DNA of 64,000 nucleotides. Source: DASUNQ01 sp035536455 (GTDB taxonomy: Bacteria; Acidobacteriota; Thermoanaerobaculia; Multivoradales; UBA5704). Below are positions 26,255-34,216 of this stretch, in pieces. Every line of letters begins with the position of its first letter. Position 1 is the first letter of the stretch. The notes below the pieces were generated by a model that saw only the letters and a program-made list of their open reading frames with translations, was not told the DNA's origin and did no database searches. The stretch covers positions 62,001 through 126,000 of the forward strand of contig DATLOC010000053.1 of assembly GCA_035536455.1 (NCBI GenBank), read 5' to 3'. Both the position numbers and the translations under genes were made by a program.

Positions 26255-26950
26255 CTAGAAGCGCGAGCTGGCGCGAGCGTCGCGCACGACCTCGATCTGC
26301 TCGGCAAGCAGGCGGCTGCCGAGGTCGCGCACCTCGACCTCCACCTCGTCGCCGCGCTCGAGGTTCTCGGGCTCGTAGTTGCGGCCCTCGAAGCGCACCA
26401 CGGTGTCGGCGTCGTAGTGGACGACGACGCGGCCGCTGCGCACGTCGGACTCGAAGCTGCGCTCGACGTCGACGTTCTCGAGCTCGATCGTGCGGTCGCC
26501 GGTGTCGACGTAGCGGACGATCCCGCGCAGGTCGGCGTAGCTGCTGCCCGTCGAGCTGCCGGTGCCGCTGCCGCGGCTGATGTCGGAGAGCACCTCGATC
26601 TGGTTGGCGACGAGGCGGCTGCCGTTGCGCTCGACGTCGGCGGCGATGCGGTCGCCGCGCTCGAGGTCGCCGGGCTCGTAGGTGCGCCCCTCGAACTCGA
26701 CGCGCGTCTGGTCGTCGTAGTAGAGCGCTACCTGGTCGGCCTCGTTGCGCAGCTCGGAGCGGTAGTCCTCGGCCTCCAGCCAGATGATGCGGGAGCCGGT
26801 GTCGACGCGCTCCACGGTGCCGCGCACGTCGCCGGCCTGGCTGGGCGAGCCGCCGCCGCCCAGGATGTCGCCGATGTCGGTCGAGCCGCAGCCGGCGACG
26901 GCCAGGGAGAGGCAAACGATTGAAAGGAGGAAGGTTCGGGTCGTTCTCAT
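26255..26950 (-). CDS. Lipoprotein with two tandem copies of an OB-like (DUF5666-type) domain
   Basis: 231 residues. The lipobox LAVAGC ends a 20-residue signal. Two homologous halves follow: DVRGTVERVDTGSRIIWLEA... with RVEFEGRTYEPGDLERGDRI, and DLRGIVRYVDTGDRTIELEN... with VVRFEGRNYEPENLERGDEV; both end in (Q)IEV(L/V). A Ser/Gly/Thr linker joins them. The fold looks like a small beta-barrel; ligand unknown. AGGAG lies 9 nt before the ATG. Confidence 0.75.
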   Translation of the reverse strand: MRTTRTFLLSIVCLSLAVAGCGSTDIGDILGGGGSPSQAGDVRGTVERVDTGSRIIWLEAEDYRSELRNEADQVALYYDDQTRVEFEGRTYEPGDLERGDRIAADVERNGSRLVANQIEVLSDISRGSGTGSSTGSSYADLRGIVRYVDTGDRTIELENVDVERSFESDVRSGRVVVHYDADTVVRFEGRNYEPENLERGDEVEVEVRDLGSRLLAEQIEVVRDARASSRF

Positions 26951-27027
26951 GGTGTTGGCTCCTGGTTGTGGAGACCCGTCGGGCGTCTCTGGGAGGTAAA
27001 CAGAGCAGGAGCCGTGCCAGCTGCGGA

Positions 27028-27081
27028 CGCCCGGCGCGCCGGGTGACGGCCGGAGCGGGCGACGCCAGCCCGCCCCGGCCG
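27028..27081 (-). terminator. Two GC hairpins after the Tyr/Arg/Asp-rich gene
   Basis: GCCGGAGCGGGC and GCCCGCCCCGGC (about 27050-27081) pair with one mismatch, and a shorter palindrome CCCGGCGCGCCGGG lies next to it. Both follow the stop of the leftward gene at 27090. There is no T run, so a role as terminator is weak inference. The rest of 26951-27089 holds only the promoter and leader of the lipoprotein gene. Confidence 0.3.
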
Positions 27082-27089
27082 CTCGGCGA

Positions 27090-27677
27090 TCAGTCGTCGT
27101 GGCCGCACCCCCGGTGGTGGCGGTGGTGGCCGCGGCCGCGCTTGCCGCGGTGCTTGCCGCCGTGACGGTCGTCGTCGCGGTCGTAGCGGCCGCGGCGGTC
27201 ACGGCGGTCGTAGCGATCGTCATAGCGGTCGCGGCCGTAGCGGTCGTCGCGGCCGCGACGGTCGTACCGGTCGTCGTAACGACCGTACCGATCGTCGTAG
27301 CAGTCGCGGCCGTAGCCGTCGTAGCCGGCGAAGCGGGGCGCGTAGCGGTCGAACGCCCAGTAGGGGTCCACGTCGTAGCTGCGGAAGTGGGCGCCGACGA
27401 GCGGGCAGGACTCGTGGTGGTAGTAGCGGCCCGCGTCGTGGAAGCAGGAGCGGCTGCACTGGTGGCCGCGGTAGCGGATCGGCCGGTCGTAGCGGTAGTA
27501 GTAGGCGGGTTGGGAGGCGAAGCTCGGTCTGCCGAAGACGAACGAGATGTGCGCGGCGCCGACCCGGAAACCGGCGCCGACCGCGAGCCAATCGTGGTAG
27601 GCCCGCGCCTCGGGGACGAGACCTGGAGCGAACAGCGTCGCCCCGACCAGGACTCCGGCCACAAGCAACTTGCGCAT
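27090..27677 (-). CDS. Secreted Tyr/Arg/Asp/His-rich low-complexity protein
   Basis: 195 residues. Signal peptide LLVAGVLVGATLFAPGLVPE ending at ARA-YHDW. Residues 30-115 are Tyr- and Cys-containing (HQCSRSCFHDAGRYYHHESC); after that the chain is almost wholly YDDRYDRRGRDDRYGRD-type repeats, ending in a Lys/Arg/His-rich tail (GKHRGKRGRGHHRHHRGC). The tail is strongly charged, alternating acidic and basic, and probably disordered. AAAGGAGGT 9 nt before the ATG is one of the best ribosome sites in the window, which suggests high expression. Function unknown; metal or polyanion binding is possible. Confidence 0.75.
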   Translation of the reverse strand: MRKLLVAGVLVGATLFAPGLVPEARAYHDWLAVGAGFRVGAAHISFVFGRPSFASQPAYYYRYDRPIRYRGHQCSRSCFHDAGRYYHHESCPLVGAHFRSYDVDPYWAFDRYAPRFAGYDGYGRDCYDDRYGRYDDRYDRRGRDDRYGRDRYDDRYDRRDRRGRYDRDDDRHGGKHRGKRGRGHHRHHRGCGHDD

Positions 27678-27836
27678 CGCTGTGAAACCTCCTTTGCTGG
27701 CCGGCAGGGATCACGAAATGTGCCAGCGGGACGGGAGGACGGCCGCCCAGGGCGGGCGTCGCGGTGAGGCCGGCGCGCGTCCACGGCCGTGGACGAGGGA
27801 GCCGCCTCGAGGGGTCGGGCGCGGTAGGCTTCGGAC

Positions 27837-28214
27837 ATGGAGGACAAGGACCTGGGGAGGGCGCTGGAGGTGCTGCGGATCGCCCGCGGCTGGACGCAGG
27901 ACGAGCTGAGCCGCGCGGCGGAGATGCGCGGCAGCTCGATCTCCAGGTACGAGAGCGGCAAGGAGCTGCCGGACGCCGACGCCGTGCGGCGGCTCGTCGC
28001 CGCGCTGGGCTTCGCGCCCGACGCCGTGGAGCGGACGCGGCGGTTCCTGGCCGGGCTGCGCGGGGAGAAAGAGGCGAGTGAGAAAGGCGGAGCGTCTGAG
28101 GCCGAAGCGCCTTCGGCACAGCCGGGCGAGGCGGAACGGCTCGAAGCGGAGATCGACGGCGTCGTCTCCGACCTCGGCCGGGTCCTCCGCGAGCTCGCGC
28201 GCCGCCCCGTTTAG
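27837..28214 (+). CDS. XRE-family transcriptional regulator
   Basis: 125 residues. An N-terminal Cro/C1-type helix-turn-helix: LEVLRIARGWTQDELSRAAE, then SSISRYESGKELPDADAVRR. The C-terminal half (GEAERLEAEIDGVVSDLGRV) is helical and may dimerise. Targets are unknown. The last codons and the stop lie in the first unit of the 20-bp repeat array that follows. Confidence 0.85.
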   Translation: MEDKDLGRALEVLRIARGWTQDELSRAAEMRGSSISRYESGKELPDADAVRRLVAALGFAPDAVERTRRFLAGLRGEKEASEKGGASEAEAPSAQPGEAERLEAEIDGVVSDLGRVLRELARRPV

Positions 28215-28590
28215 CTCCCGGACGCGCCGTGACCGTCCCGGGCGCCCCGTTTCCGTTGTGGGCGCCCGATTTCCATCGCGGGCGCCCCGTTTCCTTCGTG
28301 GGCGCCCAAGATCCGTCGCGGGCGGCCGATTTCCGTCGCGGGCGCCCCATTTCCCTTCCGGGCGCCCCATCTTCGTCGCGGGCGCCGGATTTCCGTCCCG
28401 GGCGCCCCGTTTTCATTACGGGCGGCCAACTTTCCTCCCGGACGCCCGATCTCCGTGGTCGCCCGCCGATCTCCGTCGCGGGCGCTCCGTGAACGTGCCG
28501 GGCGCTCGGTTGCCGTCGCCGGCGCGCCGCGACCGTCGCGGGCGCCCCGGGATCCTCCCGGGAGCGCGGCGACCGTCACGGGCCGTTCCG
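28201..28590. repeat. Degenerate 20-bp tandem array, about 19 units, no length variation
   Basis: From 28201 to 28580 every 20 bp restarts a unit close to GGCGCCCCATTTCCGTCGCG, at 28201, 28221, 28241 and so on, with a last half-unit to 28590. Units differ at many positions but not one gains or loses a base. Each has a GGCGCC-like palindromic core, a TTTCC-like centre and a GTCGCG-like end. The array fills the whole gap between the converging ends of the XRE gene and the glycolipid-binding-like gene. As 20 is not a multiple of 3, it is unlikely to code. No spacers, so not CRISPR. Confidence 0.85.
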
Positions 28591-29139
28591 TCAGCCCACC
28601 CGATCCCAGAAGGGCGGGTAGCGCACGACGAGGTCCGCGTCGTCGACCTCGATCTCGGTCGAGAAGCCGGTGGCGCTCTCGTAGCGGAGGCGGCGGGCGT
28701 CGAGCCGGGTGTAGATCTGCGCGAGGAGCTTGACCTCGAGGCTCGGGAAGAGGACCCAGGCGGCGGTGACCTCGCGGCTCTCGCCGGGCGCGAGCGGGAG
28801 GCGGCGGAGCGGCAGGGTGTTGGTGGCCGGGGTGAGGCTGAGGTCCACGTCGAGGCAGCCGGCGACCGCCGGCAGCTCCTCGCCGCCCGCCCGCCACCGC
28901 CCCTCGCCATCGGCGTCGAGCTCCAGCTGCCGCGCCTCCCCGCCGTGCGCCATGAGGACCCGCACCCGCCGCGTCCGCCAGCTAGCGTCACACTCGATCT
29001 CGTACTCGACGTGCAGCGGTGTCCCCTCGTGCGCCAGGAGGATGGTGCCGGCGAGCCGCGGCCCGTCCGGTCCTTCGACCAGCCGGAAGTGCTCAAGCCC
29101 GGGGACGTCCAGCCGCCGCCAGAGAAAAGTGACGCTCAG
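28591..29139 (-). CDS. Putative glycolipid-binding family protein (PF06475-like), probable CTG start
   Basis: About 182 residues. FLWRRLDVPGLEHFRLVEGP, then YEIECDASWRTRRVRV, GCLDVDLSLTPATNTLPLRR and VVRYPPFWDRVG match the putative glycolipid-binding family along its whole length. There is no ATG, GTG or TTG in frame between the conserved N-terminus and deep inside the upstream gene. A CTG at 29137-29139 overlaps the stop of the penicillin-binding protein gene (CTGA) and has GGAGGA 9 nt upstream, so it is the likely start. Function in the family is unproven. Confidence 0.78.
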   Translation of the reverse strand: MSVTFLWRRLDVPGLEHFRLVEGPDGPRLAGTILLAHEGTPLHVEYEIECDASWRTRRVRVLMAHGGEARQLELDADGEGRWRAGGEELPAVAGCLDVDLSLTPATNTLPLRRLPLAPGESREVTAAWVLFPSLEVKLLAQIYTRLDARRLRYESATGFSTEIEVDDADLVVRYPPFWDRVG

Positions 29140-31619
29140 CGCCCGCCGTCCTCCGGCGGCTCCTCGTCGCCGCGCTCCTCGTCCTCGCCGCGCTCCTCGT
29201 CGTCCTCGTCGTCGCCGAAGACTTTCTTCAGCCAGCGCCGGATCGGGTGGCGGCGCTCGGCGCGCTCGCCGCGTTGGGCCGGCGCCACCGCGTCCTCGAT
29301 CGCCTCGCCGGCGTCGTCGAAGACCGCCCACTCCTCCGTCCAGCCGCGGTGGCGGTCGCAGACCTGGTCGGGGACGTCGCCTTCGCGGAAGACCTCGGTC
29401 AGCACGTAGGGGCAGAACTCGGTGGCCAGGAGGCCGGTCGTCGGGTCGATGACGGCGGTGGAAACCCCCGGCGGCTGGTCGAAGGCCGGGTAGCCGCCGG
29501 CCGGCGCCACCGCCTTGGCGAAGCGCGCCCAGACCGGCACCGCGCCGCGCGCGCCGGAGAGGCGGGTCGGCGAGTTGTCGTCGTAGCCGACCCAGACGGC
29601 GGAGGCGCGGTTGGGCGAGTAGCCGACGAACCAGCTGTCGCGGCGGTCGTTGGTGGTGCCGGTCTTGCCGGCCACCTCGCCGCGCACCCCCCAGGAGCGG
29701 ACGCCGCGGCCGGTGCCGCGGTCCACGACGCCCTGGAGGATCGAGGTCAGGAGGTAGGCCGTCTGCGGCGTCAGCACCCGCGCGTGCTGCGGCAACTCCG
29801 TGCCGGTCACCGGCTTGCTATAGCGGTCGTAGACGGCCGCGAGACCGTGTACCGGCGGGCGCACGCCGCCGGCCGCGAGGGTCGCGAAGACGGTCACCAG
29901 CTCGAGCGGCGTCACCTCGGCCGCGCCCAGCGCCACCGACGGGTTGGGCGCCAGCTCCCCCTCGACGCCGAGGTAGTTGGCGTAGTCGACGATCCGCTCG
30001 ATCCCCACCTGCAGCGCCAGCCGCGCCGTCGCCGGGTTGTAGCTCCGCTCGAGCGCCGTGCGCACGGTCACCCAGTCGTGGAAGCTGCCGTCGTCGTTCT
30101 TCGGCCGCCAGGGGCGGCCGGCGAGGCGCACGGTGAGCGGCGAGTCCTCCAAGAAGGAAGCCGGCGTAGCGTGCCCGGTCTCGAAGGCCGCGGCGTAGAC
30201 GATCGGCTTGAAGGCGCTGCCGGCCTGGCGCTCGGCGCGGCCGGCGCGGTCGAACTGGCTGGCGCCGTACTGCCGGCCGCCGACGTAGGCGAGGATGCCG
30301 CCGGTGCGCGGGTCGAGCGAGACCAGCGCCGCCTGCAGCGGCCCCGTCGCCTTGCTCCGCCGCTCGTAGGCCTTCTCGACCGCCGCCAGGCCCTCCTCGA
30401 CCGCCTCCTGCGCCGCCCGCTGGTCGCTCCAGCCGAGGGTCGAGAAGAGGGTGAAGCCGGCGTCCTCCAGCGACTCGACGCCGTAGCGGCGCTCGGCCTC
30501 GGCGGCCATGGCGTCGGCGAAATAGGGGGCGCGGCGGCGGAAGACCGGCGAGGGGTCGACGGCCAGCGGCTCGGCGAGCGCCCGCTCGACGCGCTGCCCG
30601 TCCACCCGGCCGAGCGCCGCCAGGCGGTGCAGCACCCAGTCGCGCCGCGCCTTGGCGCGCTCGGGGTGGTGGAGCGGCGAGTAGGGCGCGGGGGCGCGGA
30701 TGACGCCGGCCAGCGTCGCCGCCTCGTGCAGCGCGAGCTGCGAGGCGTCCTTGCCGAAGAAGGCGCGCGAGGCGGCGCCGACGCCGATCAGGTTGACGCC
30801 GCCGGCCGACCCCAGGTAGATCTCGTTGAGGTACGCCTCGAGGATCGCCCGCTTGCCGTAGCGCAGCTCGAGGAGGAGCGCCAGCACCAGCTCCTGCCCC
30901 TTGCGCACGAAGGTCCGCTCCTGGGTCAGGTAGAGGTTCTTGACCAGCTGCTGGGTCAGCGTGCTGCCGCCCTGCCGCACCTCGCCGCCGCGGTAGTTCA
31001 CCCAGGCGGCGCGCGCGATGCCGGAGAGCGAGACGCCGGGGTGGCGGAAGAAGCTGTCGTCCTCGGCCGCCAGGACCGCCTCGATCAGGTCTTCGGGGAC
31101 GGCGTCCACCACGACCGGCCGCCGCTCCTGGTGATCGCTGCCGTAGTAAGTGTGGAGGAGCGGCGGCTCGAGCCAGGCGGCCTCGACCGCGGCGCCGTCC
31201 TTCGCCACCTTGGTCACCCGGCTACCGCGGAAGCCGACCTCGAGGAGGCCGCCGCCCGCGGCGCCTTCCGGCGTCACGAACTCGCGCAGGTGGACGGCCA
31301 GGCCGTTGCGGTAGGGGCGGTAGCGGCCGCCGAGCAGCGGCTCGGTCGTGTCGTCCTTCTGGTAGCCGTCGGCGGCGAGCTCGCGGATCAGCCGGTCGCG
31401 CGACAGCGCCCGGCCCTCGTAGAGGCGCACCGGCGCGGCGTAGAGACGGGAGGGCTGGAGGTAGGTGAGGTCGTCGAACTGGCCGGAGAGGCGCCAGAAC
31501 GGCCAGATGACGAAACCCGCGAGCAGCGCGAAGCCGGCCAGGACGAGGAGCAGCCGGCGGGCCCGCCGGCGCCGGTCCTCCGGGGCCGGACGGCCTGCGT
31601 ACTGCGGTTTGCGGGTCAT
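29136..31619 (-). CDS. mrcB: Class A penicillin-binding protein (PBP1b-like transglycosylase/transpeptidase)
   Basis: 827 residues. A membrane anchor (about 21-42), a UB2H-like region, then a GT51 glycosyltransferase with AAEDDSFFRHPGVS (catalytic Glu near 186) and RQGGSTLTQQL. The transpeptidase has S468-AFK471, SYN (526-528) and KTGT (652-655). It polymerises and cross-links peptidoglycan in the periplasm. The C-terminal about 35 residues are an unusual run of Asp and Glu (DDEDDEERGEDEERGDEE). The ATG at 31619 is clear. The glycolipid-binding-like gene is coupled at its 3' end. Confidence 0.93.
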   Translation of the reverse strand: MTRKPQYAGRPAPEDRRRRARRLLLVLAGFALLAGFVIWPFWRLSGQFDDLTYLQPSRLYAAPVRLYEGRALSRDRLIRELAADGYQKDDTTEPLLGGRYRPYRNGLAVHLREFVTPEGAAGGGLLEVGFRGSRVTKVAKDGAAVEAAWLEPPLLHTYYGSDHQERRPVVVDAVPEDLIEAVLAAEDDSFFRHPGVSLSGIARAAWVNYRGGEVRQGGSTLTQQLVKNLYLTQERTFVRKGQELVLALLLELRYGKRAILEAYLNEIYLGSAGGVNLIGVGAASRAFFGKDASQLALHEAATLAGVIRAPAPYSPLHHPERAKARRDWVLHRLAALGRVDGQRVERALAEPLAVDPSPVFRRRAPYFADAMAAEAERRYGVESLEDAGFTLFSTLGWSDQRAAQEAVEEGLAAVEKAYERRSKATGPLQAALVSLDPRTGGILAYVGGRQYGASQFDRAGRAERQAGSAFKPIVYAAAFETGHATPASFLEDSPLTVRLAGRPWRPKNDDGSFHDWVTVRTALERSYNPATARLALQVGIERIVDYANYLGVEGELAPNPSVALGAAEVTPLELVTVFATLAAGGVRPPVHGLAAVYDRYSKPVTGTELPQHARVLTPQTAYLLTSILQGVVDRGTGRGVRSWGVRGEVAGKTGTTNDRRDSWFVGYSPNRASAVWVGYDDNSPTRLSGARGAVPVWARFAKAVAPAGGYPAFDQPPGVSTAVIDPTTGLLATEFCPYVLTEVFREGDVPDQVCDRHRGWTEEWAVFDDAGEAIEDAVAPAQRGERAERRHPIRRWLKKVFGDDEDDEERGEDEERGDEEPPEDGGR

Positions 31620-31638
31620 CGGCGGGACTTTACGCCTA

Positions 31639-31671
31639 ACCGCCGGCCGTCCGTATCAGGCGGCCGGCGGT
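31639..31671 (-). terminator. Perfect 11-bp hairpin after the 31710 gene
   Basis: ACCGCCGGCCG (31639-31649) pairs with CGGCCGGCGGT (31661-31671) around an 11-nt loop, between the stop of the secreted-protein gene (31710) and the start of the penicillin-binding protein gene (31619). No T run follows. It probably slows or ends transcription from upstream. Confidence 0.4.
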
Positions 31672-31709
31672 CGGATCGCACCGGGGAAGTGCAAGCGGCG
31701 CACCACGGG

Positions 31710-32765
31710 CTAGGGCGCGATGTACCCCTCGAAGATCGCGTCCCACGTCAGGTTCGGGTTCCCCGCCGGCGCGGCCGAGTTGAAGGAGAAGGCGTAGACC
31801 TGCGTGTCGATCTGGACGTTCGGCACGTCGAAGATCGAAAGCCAGCCCGCCAGGGTACCGGTGATCTGGCTGTTCTCGATCACGTTGACGACGTGGTCGA
31901 GCCGGATCGTGGTGTTCTGGACGGCGTTGCCGTCCTCGTCGTACTGCCGAAAAGTGTAGGCGGAGGCGCAAGGAGCCGCGTCGCAGAAGACCGAGGGGCC
32001 CTCCGTGAGGCCCGGCTTCCAGGTGAAGATCACCGCCCGGCTGCTGCCGCTCAGCGGCGTCGAGCGGAAGATCCGCAGATGGAAGCGGTCGATGTCTTCG
32101 TCGTCCGACTCCGTCGCGCAGCCCGTGGTTCCGGCCGGGTTCGTCGCGAGCTGCTGCGCGCAGAAGCGGGCGGTCGAGTCGATCTCCTCCCGGTTGTCGC
32201 CGGTGCTGTAGAAACCCCTCATGAAGCTGTCGGTGGTAGCGGGAACATTCTCCAGCGGCACCATCGCCAGCCCGTTCGCCGAGCCCTGGGAGAGGCGTGT
32301 GTAGTAGATGAAACCCTCGAGTGCGTTGGTGCTGCCGAACGGATAGCCGCCCTGCAGCGGGTTGAGCGCCGTCGCCGCGGTGACGATGTCGATGGTCATG
32401 AAGCCGCGGTAGAACGAGCCCTCGGTGAGCTGGGTGCGGACGGCCGGCGCGGCGGTGTTGATCAGGTCGCGCATCGCCGCGCTCCAGGAGTCCAGGGCGT
32501 TGAGGGTGATGTTGCCGTTGAGACCGGTCGCGTTGCCGTCGACGTCCCAGACGTGGTAGTGGAACGTGAGGGTGGCGATCAGCCAGTTGGTCACCACCAG
32601 CAGCGTGTCGTGCGGATGGGTCGTGGAATCGATCCCGGTCTCGAAGAAGGGGACCAGCAGGGTGGCGGCGGGCACCCGGTCGGCGGCGCCGGGGACGGCC
32701 AGGGCCGGCGCGGCCAGGGTCAGGGCCAGGAGCAGGAAGCAGGCTGCACAGAGCGATCGCTTCAT
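31710..32765 (-). CDS. Secreted protein homologous to the C-terminal domain of the 9011 thrombospondin-repeat protein
   Basis: 351 residues. Signal peptide LCAACFLLLALTLAAPALA. The mature part starts AATLLVPFFETGIDSTTHPH and runs in step with the C-terminal domain of the 9011 protein: ATLLVPWF/ATLLVPFF, then GYVTVDVV/GFMTIDIV before a shared LNP, then GFIYYTRL-like and a final LTWDAIFEGYIAP. Three or four paired cysteines suggest disulfides. No named domain is recognised. A strong GGAGGAG lies 6 nt before the ATG. The 32766-32893 gap upstream shows only small hairpins. Confidence 0.75.
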   Translation of the reverse strand: MKRSLCAACFLLLALTLAAPALAVPGAADRVPAATLLVPFFETGIDSTTHPHDTLLVVTNWLIATLTFHYHVWDVDGNATGLNGNITLNALDSWSAAMRDLINTAAPAVRTQLTEGSFYRGFMTIDIVTAATALNPLQGGYPFGSTNALEGFIYYTRLSQGSANGLAMVPLENVPATTDSFMRGFYSTGDNREEIDSTARFCAQQLATNPAGTTGCATESDDEDIDRFHLRIFRSTPLSGSSRAVIFTWKPGLTEGPSVFCDAAPCASAYTFRQYDEDGNAVQNTTIRLDHVVNVIENSQITGTLAGWLSIFDVPNVQIDTQVYAFSFNSAAPAGNPNLTWDAIFEGYIAP

Positions 32766-32893
32766 CGAGCTCTCCTCCAGGTTGGCGTGGACGGGAGGAG
32801 GAACGCCTCCCGACGCGGGTGCGGCATGACGGACGGTTAGGCTGTCGCAGCCTAGCACCCGTTACACCCAACCTGGAGGAGCGCCTGTCCGTC

Positions 32894-33604
32894 TCAGAAC
32901 CTCCAGGTGAGGCCGGCGGCGATGTCGCGGCCGGAGAGGTCGAGGTCGCCGAAGCCCTCGAAGTCGTCCCCCAGCTCGTCCTCGGCGCGCTGCCAGCGCC
33001 CTTCGGCGAAGAGAGCGACGCTGCGGCTCACCGGCACTTCGAGGCCGGCGAGCAGGTAGTAGCCGAAGGTCTCCCCCTCGGCGATGAAGGTCCCCGAGAA
33101 GATCTCCTCCGGCGGCGGGTTGAAGTCGATGAAGTCGCCGGACTCCTCGAAGCTGTAGCTGTAGAGGCCGCCGCCGGCACCGACGTAGGGCCGGATCACC
33201 GCCTCGGGGCCGGTGAAGTGGAAGGTGGCGCCGAGGGTCAGCGACGTGATGTCGAGCGAGGTGGTGTGCTCGATGTCGTCGCCGAACTCGTCGGTGAAGT
33301 CGATGTAGTGCTGGTCGGTCTCGCCGGTGAAGGCGGTGCCCCCGAAGAGGAGCGAGAAGTGCGGTGTGACGTCGAGGCGGTAGTCGAGGCCGAAGGAGAG
33401 GTCATCCATGTCCTCGGCCCCGCCCGTGAAGTCGAGCGCCTTCTCGTCCCAGTAGGACGAATCCCCCTCCGGCACGAAGCCGCCGACGCGCAGGCGGAGG
33501 GCGTGGTCGGCGGGGTCGCCGCCGCGATGGCGGCCGTGCCGCTGGGCCGCCGCCGGAGCGGCCGCCAGGAGCAAGAGGACGACAGCGACGATGGAGCGCT
33601 TCAT
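32894..33604 (-). CDS. Outer-membrane beta-barrel protein (OmpW/Omp-like)
   Basis: 236 residues. Signal peptide SIVAVVLLLLAAAPAAAQ, then alternating amphipathic strands: LRLRVGGFVPEGD, LSFGLDYRLDVTPHFSLLFG, IRPYVGAGGGLYSYSF and a final aromatic ...AAGLTWRF, as needed for BAM insertion. YVGAGGGLYSYSF is typical of OmpW-like eight-stranded barrels. AAGGAG lies 8 nt before the ATG. The 33605-33750 gap holds nothing I recognise. Confidence 0.78.
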   Translation of the reverse strand: MKRSIVAVVLLLLAAAPAAAQRHGRHRGGDPADHALRLRVGGFVPEGDSSYWDEKALDFTGGAEDMDDLSFGLDYRLDVTPHFSLLFGGTAFTGETDQHYIDFTDEFGDDIEHTTSLDITSLTLGATFHFTGPEAVIRPYVGAGGGLYSYSFEESGDFIDFNPPPEEIFSGTFIAEGETFGYYLLAGLEVPVSRSVALFAEGRWQRAEDELGDDFEGFGDLDLSGRDIAAGLTWRF

Positions 33605-33750
33605 GTTCGTTTCTCCTTGCCCGTCGTAGGGACGGTGCTGGCGCGGCGGCGGGAGCAACCGCGGTGCCAGAGCGGCGCGATCGCGGGAAATGACTGTGCG
33701 CGAAGAGTTTGCGGTGAAATGCCTGCGCCGCCGGCGGGCGCGAACGACCT

Positions 33751-34125
33751 CTAGAGAGGACGGCGGGCGCGGCGCGCGTCGATGAACGACTTGACGCAGA
33801 GGACGACGAAGACGAGCGAGAGGAGCGCCATCGCCGCCTGCTCGAGGACCGCGTTGCGCCGCGCCACCTCGCCGCCGCCCAGGAGCGCGAAGGCGCGCAG
33901 CAGTCCGGGGAGGCCGCCCAGGAAGGCAAGCAGCCCGAGTGCCGCGGCGCCGTGCATGGCGTGCTTCAAGAGGTGTTCGCGCCGGGCGAGGACGCCGCAG
34001 GCGACGACAAGGACGCCGAAGAAGGCGGGGATGAGCGCGGTGACGCTCTCCTGCCCGGTTCCGAAGTAGAACCCCGCGCCGAGCGCGATCAGCAGCACTC
34101 CGTAGGCGATGGTGACGGCCGGCAT
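33751..34125 (-). CDS. Small four-helix membrane protein, unknown function
   Basis: 124 residues with four predicted membrane helices: AYGVLLIALGAGFYFGTG, LIPAFFGVLVVACGVLA, HGAAALGLLAFLGGLPGLLR and AMALLSLVFVVLCVKSFIDA. The layout is like many small DUF membrane proteins of high-GC bacteria; I cannot name one. It stands between an OmpW-like gene and a truncated GNAT start. Confidence 0.65.
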   Translation of the reverse strand: MPAVTIAYGVLLIALGAGFYFGTGQESVTALIPAFFGVLVVACGVLARREHLLKHAMHGAAALGLLAFLGGLPGLLRAFALLGGGEVARRNAVLEQAAMALLSLVFVVLCVKSFIDARRARRPL

Positions 34126-34158
34126 GGTGCGCAGCCTAGCACCGGTAAGCTCGCGCCC

Positions 34159-34191
34159 ATGCTCCCGCTCCTCGAGACCGAGCGGCTACGA
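34159..34191 (+). pseudogene. N-terminal stub of a GNAT acetyltransferase gene
   Basis: An ATG at 34159 opens MLPLLETERLR, the common start of RimJ-type GNAT acetyltransferases, but the following residues (AALVVGANLM) leave the family at once. About 25 bp later the converging CnaB gene ends. I read this as the 5' remnant of an acetyltransferase gene cut off by a rearrangement. The match is short, so chance is not excluded. Confidence 0.35.
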
Positions 34192-34216
34192 GCTGCGCTG
34201 GTCGTAGGTGCCAACC

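Noticed and set aside
23331..26258. 975-codon open frame opposite the uvrA-like gene
   Set aside because: Antisense shadow of a conserved ABC ATPase; no motifs of its own.
28201..28590. CRISPR array
   Set aside because: Units are directly adjacent with no spacers, degenerate, and there are no cas genes.
29247..32840. 1197-codon open frame opposite the penicillin-binding protein and the 31710 gene
   Set aside because: It spans two well supported genes and their gap, has no recognisable domain, and is rich in Arg/Gly/Asp noise.
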